Origin: Caldimonas thermodepolymerans
Lineage (GTDB): Bacteria; Pseudomonadota; Gammaproteobacteria; Burkholderiales; Burkholderiaceae_C
Length of the DNA: 64,000 nucleotides
Reading direction: 5' to 3'
Assembly (NCBI RefSeq): GCF_015476235.1
Contig: NZ_CP064338.1
Location: 3,472,001 to 3,536,000 of the forward strand
Below, piece after piece: positions 38,892 to 47,543 of the stretch. Numbering within the stretch: the stretch's first letter is position 1; the number at the start of each line of letters is the position of its first letter. The position numbers and the translations under genes are program-made. The notes beneath the pieces were generated by a model. It was not told the DNA's origin. It did no database searches and was given only the letters and a program-made list of their open reading frames with translations.

Positions 38892-39839
38892 ATGAAACGC
38901 ATTGCTCTTGCGGCTGCCATCGCTGGCGCCTTCGCCGCTCCCGCCTTCGCGCAAAGCGACGTGACCATCTACGGTCGTCTGAACACCAGCATCGAGCGCC
39001 AGAAGGATGGCGACACCAAGGTCAGCGGTGTGTTCAACAACTCCTCGCGTATCGGCTTCATGGGTACCGAGGACCTGGGCGGCGGCCTGAAGGCCATCTT
39101 CCAGCTGGAGCACGGCTTCAACAGCGATGACGGCGCCGCCACCCACGGCAACGGCTTCTGGGCCCGTGAAAGCTGGGTCGGCCTGACCGGCAGCTTCGGT
39201 ACCGTCCGCCTGGGCAACACCCCGAGCGCCACGTACTTCGCTTCGGCCGACTACGTCAGCCTGCACAACCACGACACGGGTTCGTCGGCCGACGCGCTGT
39301 ATGCGTACGTCAACGAGCGCGACGCCAACAAGATCGCCTACAAGACGCCCAGCTACAACGGCCTGACCGCCGAAGTGCAGTTCACGCTGCGCGAGCAAGC
39401 CGGCAACAACAGCTGGGACCTGGCCGTCAACTATGACGAAGGCCCCCTGCACCTGGGCGGCGGCTACGTCAAGAGCGGCGAAGACAAGCTGTTCGTGATC
39501 CGTGGCCTGTACGAGATGGGTGACTTCACCTTCGGCGGCTACTACGAGCGTGACGACGTCGAGTTCCTGGGCAAGCGCAACAACTTCCGCCTGTCGGCCA
39601 TGTACACCGTCGGTGCCTCCGAGTTCCACGCCAACGTCGGCATCGCCGGCGACTGGGACGACCTGGACGACTCCGGCGCCAAGCAGTTCACCCTGGCCTA
39701 CAACTACAACCTGTCCAAGCGCACCAAGCTGTACGCCCTGTACACCCGCGTGAGCAACGACGACGCGGCGGCTTACAACGTCACCACCCCGGGCGACAAC
39801 TTCAGCTCGTTCGGCGTCGGCATCCGCCACAACTTCTGA
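38892..39839 (+). CDS. General outer-membrane porin (gram-negative porin type)
   Basis: A 315-residue 16-stranded porin. A signal peptide MKRIALAAAIAGAFAAPAFA is cleaved before QSDVTIYGRLNTSIERQKDG, the usual start of Burkholderiales porins; SRIGFMGTEDLGGGLKAIFQ and RESWVGLTGSFGTVRLGN follow, and the protein ends in GVGIRHNF with the terminal Phe needed for outer-membrane assembly. It uses codons such as CGT and GGT more often than its neighbours, which fits high expression. It has its own promoter region and a strong terminator, so it is a single-gene unit. Confidence 0.94.
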   Translation: MKRIALAAAIAGAFAAPAFAQSDVTIYGRLNTSIERQKDGDTKVSGVFNNSSRIGFMGTEDLGGGLKAIFQLEHGFNSDDGAATHGNGFWARESWVGLTGSFGTVRLGNTPSATYFASADYVSLHNHDTGSSADALYAYVNERDANKIAYKTPSYNGLTAEVQFTLREQAGNNSWDLAVNYDEGPLHLGGGYVKSGEDKLFVIRGLYEMGDFTFGGYYERDDVEFLGKRNNFRLSAMYTVGASEFHANVGIAGDWDDLDDSGAKQFTLAYNYNLSKRTKLYALYTRVSNDDAAAYNVTTPGDNFSSFGVGIRHNF

Positions 39840-39868
39840 TCTCCGCCCCCGCGGACACCGGAAGACGA

Positions 39869-39892
39869 ACGGCCCCTGCGGGGGCCGTTTTT
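39869..39892 (+). terminator. Intrinsic terminator of the porin gene
   Basis: Stem ACGGCCCC / GGGGCCGT (39869-39876 with 39881-39888), four-base loop and a run of five Ts. It lies 30 bases past the porin stop. Confidence 0.88.
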
Positions 39893-39920
39893 CGTTGGGG
39901 GCCCCGGGAACGACGTGACG

Positions 39921-40811
39921 TCAGGGATAGGGGATGAACCCGGTCTCCCCCGGCACCGGCGGGAAGGCCGCCGCATCCTGCCGGCTCCAGGCAGCGACCG
40001 CCTCGTCGATGCGTGCCTGGCGGCTGGAGACGAAGTTCCAGCGCATGTGGCGCGGCTGCTGCGGCGTGTTCTCGGCGCCCAGGTCCAGCGGCTCGCCGCC
40101 GACCAGCACCGCCTGGGCACGTTCCAGCGCCCGCAGGCGCACCGGGCGCGCAGGCAGCACCAGCATCTCGCCGGTGTCCACCGGCTCGCCGTCGACGCTG
40201 ACCGAGCCGGACGCCACGTAGAGCGCCTGCTCGGGATGGTCGGGCGGCACCTCGATGCTGCTGCCGAACGGCATCTCGACCGCCACGTACAGCGTCGGGC
40301 CGGGCACCGGCACCGGCGAGCGCCGGCCGAAGGCTTCGCCCGCGATCACGCGCAGCTGCACGCCGTGCGCCTCGATCAGCGGCAGCTCGTCGGCCCCCAC
40401 GTGCAGGAAGGACGGCGCCGCCTCCTCCTCGGCCAGCGGCAGTGCCACCCAGGTCTGGATGCCGTGCAGGCGGTGGCCGGCGGCACGCAGCTCGGCAGGC
40501 GTGCGCTCCGAATGCACGATGCCGCGCCCGGCGACCATCCAGTTGACCTCGCCCGGCAAGATCTCGCGCACGCTGCCCAGGCTGTCGCGGTGCAGGATGG
40601 CACCCTCGAACAGGTAGGTCACGGTCGCCAGCCCGATGTGCGGATGCGGTCGCACGTCCATCCCCTGGCCGGGCCCGAAGTCGGCCGGGCCGATGTGGTC
40701 GAAGAACACGAACGGCCCCACCGCGCGCGCCTCCGCCGCAGGCAGCAGGCGTCGCACCGTCAGGCCGTCGCCTAGCGACTTGAGGTGCGACTGGAGTCGG
40801 ATCGGTCCCAT
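39921..40811 (-). CDS. Pirin family protein
   Basis: A 296-residue bicupin of the pirin family. The N-terminal cupin has VGPFVFFDHIGPADFGPGQG, the metal ligands in RPHPHIGLATVTYLFEG and ILHRDSLGS, and VNWMVAGRGIVHSERTP, all strongly conserved. Bacterial pirins include quercetinase-active enzymes and regulators of metabolic flux; which applies is not known. The ATG at 40811 gives a normal N-terminus (MGPIRLQSHLKSLGDG). It is divergent from the retropepsin-like gene at 40872 and converges on the porin gene. Confidence 0.92.
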   Translation of the reverse strand: MGPIRLQSHLKSLGDGLTVRRLLPAAEARAVGPFVFFDHIGPADFGPGQGMDVRPHPHIGLATVTYLFEGAILHRDSLGSVREILPGEVNWMVAGRGIVHSERTPAELRAAGHRLHGIQTWVALPLAEEEAAPSFLHVGADELPLIEAHGVQLRVIAGEAFGRRSPVPVPGPTLYVAVEMPFGSSIEVPPDHPEQALYVASGSVSVDGEPVDTGEMLVLPARPVRLRALERAQAVLVGGEPLDLGAENTPQQPRHMRWNFVSSRQARIDEAVAAWSRQDAAAFPPVPGETGFIPYP

Positions 40812-40871
40812 GTCTGTCTGCTCCTGTGCGTGGCCTGATATGGTGCCTGAGTCCTGCGCCACCATTGCATC

Positions 40872-41354
40872 ATGAGTGACTTCCCCCGCACCCTCAAGAT
40901 CGTGACCGTCTGGGCGCTGCTCGGCCTGGTGGTCTTCCTCGGGTTCCGGGCACTCGAAGCACGCGAGCAGCGCACCCGCTTCGAGTGGCACGGCGACACC
41001 GTGACGCTGCGCCGCGCCGGCGACGGCCACTACCACTGGCCGGGCCGGGTCAACGGCGTGGCGGTCGACTTCCTCGTCGACACCGGCGCCACCCGCACCG
41101 CGCTGCCCCGCTCGCTCGCCCGCCAGGCGGGCTTGCAGGAATCGGGCCGGGTGATGTCGAGTACCGCCGGGGGCGTGGTCTCGGGCGCGCAGGCACGCGC
41201 CGACGTGAGCCTCGAAGGCGGCATCGAGGCGCGCCAGCTGCGCGTCGTGGTGCTGCCCGACCTGGAGCACGCCTTGCTCGGCATGGACGTGCTGGGGCGC
41301 CTGTCGCTGCAGCAGCGCGGCGACGTGCTGACGGTGGACCTGGGAGCGCGTTGA
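40872..41354 (+). CDS. Membrane-anchored retropepsin-like aspartic protease
   Basis: A 160-residue protein with one N-terminal membrane helix (about residues 9-28) and a periplasmic clan AA protease domain. The active-site motif FLVDTGATRTALP (Asp at about residue 69) is present, and the domain ends with HALLGMDVLGRL, the second conserved segment. It resembles the TIGR02281-type proteases common in proteobacteria, which act as dimers. The natural target is unknown. The gene is 66 bases before phaM on the same strand. Confidence 0.85.
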   Translation: MSDFPRTLKIVTVWALLGLVVFLGFRALEAREQRTRFEWHGDTVTLRRAGDGHYHWPGRVNGVAVDFLVDTGATRTALPRSLARQAGLQESGRVMSSTAGGVVSGAQARADVSLEGGIEARQLRVVVLPDLEHALLGMDVLGRLSLQQRGDVLTVDLGAR

Positions 41355-41420
41355 TCCACCCGCTGGCCGCAGCCGCCGGCGCGACGCACAATCGGCCAGA
41401 ACCGGACAAGGAGGCCTTCC

Positions 41421-42098
41421 ATGAACGACCCGCTGCAAGGCATCGGCAAGCTGGTACCCGGCTTCGACTTCCTGCAGGACCTGGTCAAGAACGCCGGCAC
41501 GGCGCTGCCCAGCTTCACCCAGTGGGTCGCGCCGACGCTGGACCCGGAAGAACTCGACAAGCGCATCGGCGAGCTGCGCGCGGTGCAGTTCTGGCTGGAA
41601 CAGAACGCGCGCATGCTCGGCACCACCATCCAGGCGATGGAGGTGCAGCGCATGACGCTGTCGACCCTGCAGTCGATGAACGTGCCGCTCGAGACGCTGC
41701 GCGAATCGCTGCAGGTCAGGACGCCCGCCGCCGCACCGTCGCCCGCTCCCGAGCCCCCGCCGACGGCCAGGAAACGCGCGGCGCGCAAGGCCGCGCAGGC
41801 CCCGGCGCCGGCGGCCGAGCCCGGCGCCGCAGGCACCGGGCCGGTCGACCCGATGCAGTGGTGGAACGCCCTGACCCAGCAGTTCGGCACGCTCGCGGCC
41901 AACACGATGAACGAGGCGTTCAGGAACACTGCGACCGAGGCGGCCGGCAAGATGGCGACCGACCTGATGCAGCAGTCGATGCACGCCGCCGAAAGCGCGC
42001 TGCGCCAGACGCTGGAGCCTGAGGCCCCGGCCGCGGCCCGCAAGACGACGAGATCCGGCGCGCGCCCCCGCGGCGCGAAACCGCGCGGCAAGACCTGA
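41421..42098 (+). CDS. phaM: Polyhydroxyalkanoate granule-associated protein PhaM
   Basis: A 225-residue PhaM-type protein. The N-terminus MNDPLQGIGKLVPGFDFLQD LVKNA followed by PSFTQWVAPTLDPEELDKRI is characteristic, with an alanine/proline-rich middle and a lysine/arginine-rich C-terminus (TTRSGARPRGAKPRGKT) resembling the DNA-binding tail of Ralstonia PhaM. In Ralstonia this protein activates the PHB synthase, sits on granules and ties them to the nucleoid. It has AAGGAGG just upstream. No PHA synthase gene is in this window, so it acts on granules encoded elsewhere. Confidence 0.9.
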   Translation: MNDPLQGIGKLVPGFDFLQDLVKNAGTALPSFTQWVAPTLDPEELDKRIGELRAVQFWLEQNARMLGTTIQAMEVQRMTLSTLQSMNVPLETLRESLQVRTPAAAPSPAPEPPPTARKRAARKAAQAPAPAAEPGAAGTGPVDPMQWWNALTQQFGTLAANTMNEAFRNTATEAAGKMATDLMQQSMHAAESALRQTLEPEAPAAARKTTRSGARPRGAKPRGKT

Positions 42099-42150
42099 GT
42101 CGCCACCCGACCATCGAGCACGGACGACGACGTCGCGGCACACTGCGCCC

Positions 42151-43386
42151 ATGAACACCTTCCTGCACGCCCATGCGGCGCATCCCGACTGGCGCATGGC
42201 CCTGTCGATGGTCCTGCCGCAGCTCGATGCGCAGCGCGGCCGCCCGGGCGCGGTCGCCCAGCCGACACTCGGCTGGCTGTACCTGACCGACCACCTCGCC
42301 GCGCACGCCGACGCCCTGCTCGACGAGCTGCGCCGGCACTTTCCCGGCACCCACTGGGTCGGCAGCGTGGGCGTGGGCGTGATGGGCAGCGGCGTGGAGT
42401 ACTTCGACGAGCCCGCCCTCAGCGTGATGCTGGGCGACCCGCCACGCGGCAGCTTCCAGGTGTTCTCGGGCGTGCAGCCGCTGCCGCCGGGCTTCGCCGC
42501 CCACACGGCGCTGGTGCACGCCGATCCGGCCACGCCGGACATGGACGAGCTGGTCGGCGAGCTGGCCGACCGGATGCAGGGCGGCTACCTGTTCGGCGGG
42601 CTGGCCGCGTCGCGCTCGCGCGCGCTGCATGTCGCCGACGGCGTGTGGGACGGCGGGCTGTCGGGCGTCGCGTTCGACGCCTCGGTGCCGCTGGTCTCGC
42701 GCGTCACCCAGGGCTGCCAGCCGGTCGGGCCGGCACGGCGCATCACCCAGGTCGAGCGCAACGTGGTGGCCACGCTGGACGACGAGCCGGCGCTGGACTG
42801 CCTACTGCGCGACCTGGCGCTGGACGGCGAGACCGACCCCCGCCAGGCCCTGCCACGCCTGCAGCGCACGCTGGTGGGCTTGAGTGACGCCGCGTCGCCC
42901 GCGATCTCGCGGGCCGGGCAGTTCGGCGTGGACACCCGGGTGCGCCACCTGATCGGCATCGACCCGCGCCAGCGCGGCATCGCGGTGGCCGACGAGCCGG
43001 CCGAAGGCATGCAGCTGGCGTTCTGCGCGCGCGACGCGCAGGCCGCGCGACGCGACCTGGTGCGCATCTGCGCGGAGATCCGCGAGGAGCTGGAACCCGA
43101 GGTGCTGCCGCCACCGGCACCTGTCCCGGCGCTGGCCCGCGGCCTCAGCCCGGAAGCTCCACGGCCGTGCGAGGCGGGCCGGCGCATCGTCGGTGCGGTG
43201 TACGTCAGCTGCGCCGGGCGCGGCGGCCCCCATTTCGGCGGGCCCTCGGCCGAGCTGCAGATCGTGCGCCACGCGCTGGGCGACGTGCCGCTGACCGGCT
43301 TCTTCGCTGGCGGCGAGATCGCCCACCGGCACCTGTACGGCTACACCGGGGTGCTGACCGTCCTCACCGATGGCCAGGCGGCCTGA
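42151..43386 (+). CDS. FIST-domain protein
   Basis: A 411-residue protein with FIST N (about residues 40-240; HWVGSVGVGVMGSGVEYFDE and GGYLFGGLAAS) and FIST C (about residues 250-400; GAVYVSCAGRGGPHFGG, then DVPLTGFFAGGEIAHR) domains. FIST domains are thought to bind small ligands such as amino acids in signal transduction. Here no kinase, GGDEF or methyl-accepting domain is attached, so it may work through a partner encoded elsewhere. It follows phaM by 52 bases and could share its transcript. The biological role is unknown. Confidence 0.87.
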   Translation: MNTFLHAHAAHPDWRMALSMVLPQLDAQRGRPGAVAQPTLGWLYLTDHLAAHADALLDELRRHFPGTHWVGSVGVGVMGSGVEYFDEPALSVMLGDPPRGSFQVFSGVQPLPPGFAAHTALVHADPATPDMDELVGELADRMQGGYLFGGLAASRSRALHVADGVWDGGLSGVAFDASVPLVSRVTQGCQPVGPARRITQVERNVVATLDDEPALDCLLRDLALDGETDPRQALPRLQRTLVGLSDAASPAISRAGQFGVDTRVRHLIGIDPRQRGIAVADEPAEGMQLAFCARDAQAARRDLVRICAEIREELEPEVLPPPAPVPALARGLSPEAPRPCEAGRRIVGAVYVSCAGRGGPHFGGPSAELQIVRHALGDVPLTGFFAGGEIAHRHLYGYTGVLTVLTDGQAA

Positions 43387-43402
43387 GGCGCCAGCGGCAC
43401 GG

Positions 43403-44053
43403 TCAGCCCAGGCGCCGGTGCTGCCACAGCCCCAAAAAGGCCAGCACGCCCAGGCCCAGCTCGAGGAACTCCTCCACCGAGGCCCGCAGGGCTTCCTGCG
43501 ACGCAGTGAACGCAATGCCGTAGTCCTCCAGCAGCACGTTCTGCGAGCGGTCGACCACCTTGGCCACCGCCATCGTGGCGAAGAACACCACCACCGTCAC
43601 GGCCACCGGATGGCGTGCGCGCAGCCCCTGCCACACCGGCTTCGCCCAGCGCAGCAGCAGGTAGAGCCCCGACGCGATGACGGGCAGCAGCACCGCCAGC
43701 GCGACCAGCTTGTGCTGCAGCGGCACCATCGGGCGCAGGTAATAGCTCACCTTCAGCACGCTGGCGCCGCTCCAGGCCTTGTGCAGGTCCAGCTCGCGCG
43801 CACCGAAGGCGCAGAACATGACGGTCAGGGCCAGCGCGAGCGCCACCGGCATGCTGCGCCGCCGCATGAACCACAGCGCGATGGCGGCCGCGAAGTACAG
43901 CAGGGCCGAAGGCATCTCGATCGGCCCGCCCTCGATCACCAGCGCCATGACCTGCTCCGCCGGCAACAGCGCCCAGACGAGCAGCGCGATGAGCAGGAAC
44001 GCACCGGAAAACCACAGCGACAGGTACGGACGGGGACGGTCGACGGACGGCAT
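43403..44053 (-). CDS. Polytopic membrane protein, unknown function
   Basis: A 216-residue protein with about six hydrophobic helices and short loops. I do not recognise a named family. Two conserved-looking features are an acidic loop (MFCAFGARELDLHKAW) and MAVAKVVDRSQNVLLEDYGI before a C-terminal helix. The ATG at 44053 was chosen as the first codon of coding-like composition. It converges on the FIST gene, 16 bases apart, and is divergent from the DUF4124-like gene. Confidence 0.75.
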   Translation of the reverse strand: MPSVDRPRPYLSLWFSGAFLLIALLVWALLPAEQVMALVIEGGPIEMPSALLYFAAAIALWFMRRRSMPVALALALTVMFCAFGARELDLHKAWSGASVLKVSYYLRPMVPLQHKLVALAVLLPVIASGLYLLLRWAKPVWQGLRARHPVAVTVVVFFATMAVAKVVDRSQNVLLEDYGIAFTASQEALRASVEEFLELGLGVLAFLGLWQHRRLG

Positions 44054-44155
44054 GGGCGTCAGGGGATGGGAAGCTGCAAAAGGGTCACAGTGTAGTCCTG
44101 GCCGCCCGGGCCTGGCCCGGAGGAACCACGGCGGCCGTCCCCGGTCGAACCCTGC

Positions 44156-44659
44156 ATGCGCCGCCCCGCCCTGCCCCTTCTCGCTGCCGCCTGGCTTGCC
44201 GCCGGCCTGGCCGGCCCCGCGCTGGCCGGCGCGATGCAGACCATCTACCAGCAGCGCCTGCCGGACGGCCGGGTGGTGCTGTCCGACCGGCCCGCCCCGG
44301 GCGCGGTGATCGAGCGCGACTGGGTATTCGAGCCCGAGGACCCGGCCCAGGCGGCGGCCCGGCGCGAGGCGGCCGAAGCCCGCCACCGCGCGACCGAGGA
44401 ACGGGCCCGGCAGGCCGCCGTCGAGCGCGAACGCCTGCAGCACCAGCTGGAGCTGGAGCGGCTGCGGCGCGAGCAGCTGGCGCTGCAGATGGAGCTCGAA
44501 CGCGAACGCCTGGCGCGGCCGGCGGACCCGCCGCCGGTGATCTGGGTGCCCGGCCCCCATCGCCCCTGGCTGCCCGGGGTGCGGCACCTGCCGCGCTCGC
44601 CCTGGGAGCCGGCACTCGTGCCCCCGGCGCCGCCCCGGCCCGCGCGGCTGGCGCCCTGA
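44156..44659 (+). CDS. DUF4124-like exported protein with coiled coil
   Basis: A 167-residue protein with a signal peptide (MRRPALPLLAAAWLAAGLAG PALA). It is followed by a short DUF4124-like motif (IYQQRLPDGRVVLSDRPAPG) and a charged coiled coil at about residues 62-120, rich in Glu, Arg and Ala. The C-terminal tail is rich in proline and tryptophan. Periplasmic location is predicted; the function is unknown. It lies 128 bases upstream of glcD on the same strand but is probably unrelated to glycolate metabolism. Confidence 0.78.
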   Translation: MRRPALPLLAAAWLAAGLAGPALAGAMQTIYQQRLPDGRVVLSDRPAPGAVIERDWVFEPEDPAQAAARREAAEARHRATEERARQAAVERERLQHQLELERLRREQLALQMELERERLARPADPPPVIWVPGPHRPWLPGVRHLPRSPWEPALVPPAPPRPARLAP

Positions 44660-44787
44660 CCGGGCCACCGCCGCGCCGCGATGGTGCAAACTTCAGCCAG
44701 CTCTCAGCTTCGGGGCGATACAGTTGCCCACCACCGAAGACCGCGCTCCGGCTGCCGTGGAGCGGCGGCCGACGAGGAGACCTCACG

Positions 44788-46323
44788 ATGAATGCGCCCC
44801 TGCCGCCCGAAGCGGCCCAGGCGGCGGCCCACGGCGATGCCCAGGCTGCTGCCGAACACGAGCGCCGCGAACGCCAGCAGGCCGTCGTGGCCGCCCTGTC
44901 GGCCGTGCTGCCGGCCCACGCGCTGCTGTGGCGGCGCGAGGACACCACGCCGTACGAATGCGACGGGCTGACCGCCTACCGCGAGCAGCCCCTGGCCGTG
45001 GCCCTGCCGGAGACCGAGGAGCAGGTCGCCGCGGTGCTGCGCACCTGCCACCGGCTGCGCGTGCCGGTGGTCGCGCGCGGCGCCGGCACCGGGCTGTCCG
45101 GCGGCGCGCTGCCGCACCGCCTGGGCGTGACGCTGAGCCTGGCGAAGTTCAACCGCATCCTCAAGATCGATCCCTACGCGCGCACGGCGGTCGTGCAAAG
45201 CGGCGTGCGCAACCTGGCCATCAGCGAGGCCGCGGCCCCCTACGGGCTGTACTACGCGCCCGACCCGAGCAGCCAGATCGCCTGCACGATCGGCGGCAAC
45301 GTGGCGGAGAATTCCGGCGGCGTGCACTGCCTGAAGTACGGCCTGACCGTGCACAACGTGCTGAAGGTGCGCGGCTACACGGTCGAAGGCGAGCCCATCG
45401 AGCTGGGCAGCGACGCGCTGGACGTGCCGGGGCTGGACCTGCTGGCGCTGTTCATCGGCAGCGAGGGCATGCTGGGCGTGGTCACCGAGGTGACCGTGAA
45501 GCTGATCCCCAAGCCCCAGCTGGCGCGCTGCATCATGGCCAGCTTCGACGACGTGCGCAAGGCCGGCGAGGCAGTGGCCAACGTGATCGCCGCCGGCATC
45601 ATCCCGGCCGGGCTGGAGATGATGGACAAGCCGATGACCGCCGCGGTCGAGGACTTCGTCCATGCCGGCTACGACCTGGACGCCGAGGCCATCCTGCTGT
45701 GCGAGAGCGACGGCACGCCCGAGGAGGTGCAGGAGGAAATCGGCCGCATGGTCGACGTGCTGGTCGGCTCCGGCGCGACGCGCGTGGAGGTCAGCCGCGA
45801 CGAGGCGCAGCGCCTGAAGTTCTGGAGCGGCCGCAAGAATGCGTTCCCGGCCAGCGGGCGCATCAGCCCGGACTACATGTGCATGGACTCGACCATCCCG
45901 CGCAAGAAGCTGGCCGACATCCTGACCGCGATCGCGCAGATGGAGCAGAAGTACGGCCTGCGCTGCGTGAACGTGTTCCACGCCGGCGACGGCAACCTGC
46001 ACCCGCTGATCCTGTTCGACGCCAACGACCCCGACCAGCTGCGCCGCTGCGAGCTGTTCGGCGCCGAGATCCTGGAGACCAGCGTCGCGCTGGGCGGCAC
46101 GGTCACCGGCGAGCACGGCGTGGGCGTCGAGAAGCTCAACTCCATGTGCGTGCAGTTCACGCCCGAGGAGCTGGCGCAGATGCGCGCGCTGAAACAGGCC
46201 TTCGATCCCCTGGAACTGCTCAACCCCGGCAAGGTGGTACCCACCCACAACCGCTGCGCCGAGTACGGGAAGATGGTGGTGCGCAAGGGATTGATGGCGT
46301 TTGCGGACCTGCCGCGCTTCTGA
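44788..46323 (+). CDS. glcD: Glycolate oxidase subunit GlcD
   Basis: A 511-residue FAD-linked oxidase, the catalytic subunit of the three-part glycolate oxidase that converts glycolate to glyoxylate. The PCMH-type FAD domain has VVARGAGTGLSGGALPHRLG, IGGNVAENSGGVHCLKYGLT and GSEGMLGVVTEVTVKLIP. The C-terminal half has HAGDGNLHPLILFD and VTGEHGVGVEKLN, where the conserved histidines bind metal and substrate. It starts after an AGGAG at about 44776. glcE starts 123 bases downstream and glcF follows that closely, so the three are almost surely one unit. Confidence 0.95.
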   Translation: MNAPLPPEAAQAAAHGDAQAAAEHERRERQQAVVAALSAVLPAHALLWRREDTTPYECDGLTAYREQPLAVALPETEEQVAAVLRTCHRLRVPVVARGAGTGLSGGALPHRLGVTLSLAKFNRILKIDPYARTAVVQSGVRNLAISEAAAPYGLYYAPDPSSQIACTIGGNVAENSGGVHCLKYGLTVHNVLKVRGYTVEGEPIELGSDALDVPGLDLLALFIGSEGMLGVVTEVTVKLIPKPQLARCIMASFDDVRKAGEAVANVIAAGIIPAGLEMMDKPMTAAVEDFVHAGYDLDAEAILLCESDGTPEEVQEEIGRMVDVLVGSGATRVEVSRDEAQRLKFWSGRKNAFPASGRISPDYMCMDSTIPRKKLADILTAIAQMEQKYGLRCVNVFHAGDGNLHPLILFDANDPDQLRRCELFGAEILETSVALGGTVTGEHGVGVEKLNSMCVQFTPEELAQMRALKQAFDPLELLNPGKVVPTHNRCAEYGKMVVRKGLMAFADLPRF

Positions 46324-46446
46324 GGGCGGGATCTTGCACGTCACCGGACGCCACGCGCATCGACGGCTGCCGGCCCCTGCGGGCGCGGCCTGCCCGCACG
46401 CCCGGCCGGCAGGGTCCGGGCACGTCACTTTGAAGAAGGTCACCCC

Positions 46447-47538
46447 GTGAGCGACCCCATCCTGGATTCCCTGATCGACCAGACCCGCGCCGCCGCCGCG
46501 GACGGCCGCAAGCTGTCCATCCAGGCCGGCCGGACCAAGGCCTTCTACGGCCACCCCGTCGAAGGCGCCGAGCCGTTGGACGTGACCGGCTTCCGCGGCA
46601 TCACCAGCTACGAGCCGACCGAGCTGGTGGTCACCGCGCGCTGCGGCACGCCGCTCGCGGAACTGGAGGCGGCGCTGGCCGAAAAGGGCCAGTGCCTGGC
46701 GTTCGAGCCGCCGCGCTACGCGCCGGGCGGCACGGTCGGCGGCATGGTGGCTGCCGGCCTGTCCGGCCCCGCGCGCGCGGCCGTCGGCGCGGTGCGCGAC
46801 TTCGTGCTCGGCGCCACGCTGCTCAACGGCCGGGGCGAGGTGCTCGGCTTCGGCGGCCAGGTGATGAAGAACGTCGCGGGCTACGACGTCGCGCGCCTGC
46901 TGGCCGGCTCGCTGGGCACCCTGGGCGTGATCCTGGAGGTCTCGCTGAAGGTGCTGCCGGTGCCGCCGGCCACCGCCACGCTGCGCTTCGAGATGGACGA
47001 GGGCACGGCGATCCAGCGCCTCAACGAATGGGGCGGACGGCCCCTGCCGATCAACGCCAGCGCCTGGTGGGACGGCACGCTGGTGCTGCGCCTGTGCGGT
47101 GCGGCAGCGGCCGTCGAGGCGGCCGCCCGGTCGCTGGGCGGCGAACGCATCCCCGAGGTGCAGGCGCAGCCCTTCTGGCAGGGCCTGCGCGACCACACCG
47201 ACGAATTCTTCATGAAGGCCAAGGCCGCGGTGGCGGCAGGCGGCAGCCTGTGGCGGCTGTCGGTGCCCTCGGTGGCAACGCCGCTGCAGCTGTCGGGCGA
47301 GCAGCTGATCGAATGGGGCGGCGCGCAGCGCTGGTGGTCCACGGCCACCCCGGCCCCGGTCGTGCGCGAGGCCGCGCGCCTGGCCGGCGGGCACGCCACG
47401 CTGTTCTACGGCAGCGACCCCGGCGTGGGCCGCTTCGCCCCGCTCGTCCCGCCGCTGGACCGCATCCACCGCGAACTGAAGAAGGCCTTCGACCCGGCGG
47501 GCGTGTTCAACCCCGGCCGCCTCTACCCGGAGTTCTGA
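46447..47538 (+). CDS. glcE: Glycolate oxidase subunit GlcE
   Basis: A 363-residue FAD-binding subunit of glycolate oxidase. It is shorter than GlcD and lacks most of the C-terminal domain, as expected for GlcE. The FAD motifs are VTARCGTPLAELEAALAEKG, APGGTVGGMVAAGLSGPARA and LAGSLGTLGVILEVSLKVLP. The C-terminus ends AFDPAGVFNPGRLYPEF, normal for the family. It starts with ATG or GTG at 46447 (the sequence reads GTG), with GAAGAAGG upstream, and ends six bases before glcF. Confidence 0.94.
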   Translation: MSDPILDSLIDQTRAAAADGRKLSIQAGRTKAFYGHPVEGAEPLDVTGFRGITSYEPTELVVTARCGTPLAELEAALAEKGQCLAFEPPRYAPGGTVGGMVAAGLSGPARAAVGAVRDFVLGATLLNGRGEVLGFGGQVMKNVAGYDVARLLAGSLGTLGVILEVSLKVLPVPPATATLRFEMDEGTAIQRLNEWGGRPLPINASAWWDGTLVLRLCGAAAAVEAAARSLGGERIPEVQAQPFWQGLRDHTDEFFMKAKAAVAAGGSLWRLSVPSVATPLQLSGEQLIEWGGAQRWWSTATPAPVVREAARLAGGHATLFYGSDPGVGRFAPLVPPLDRIHRELKKAFDPAGVFNPGRLYPEF

Positions 47539-47543
47539 ACCGC

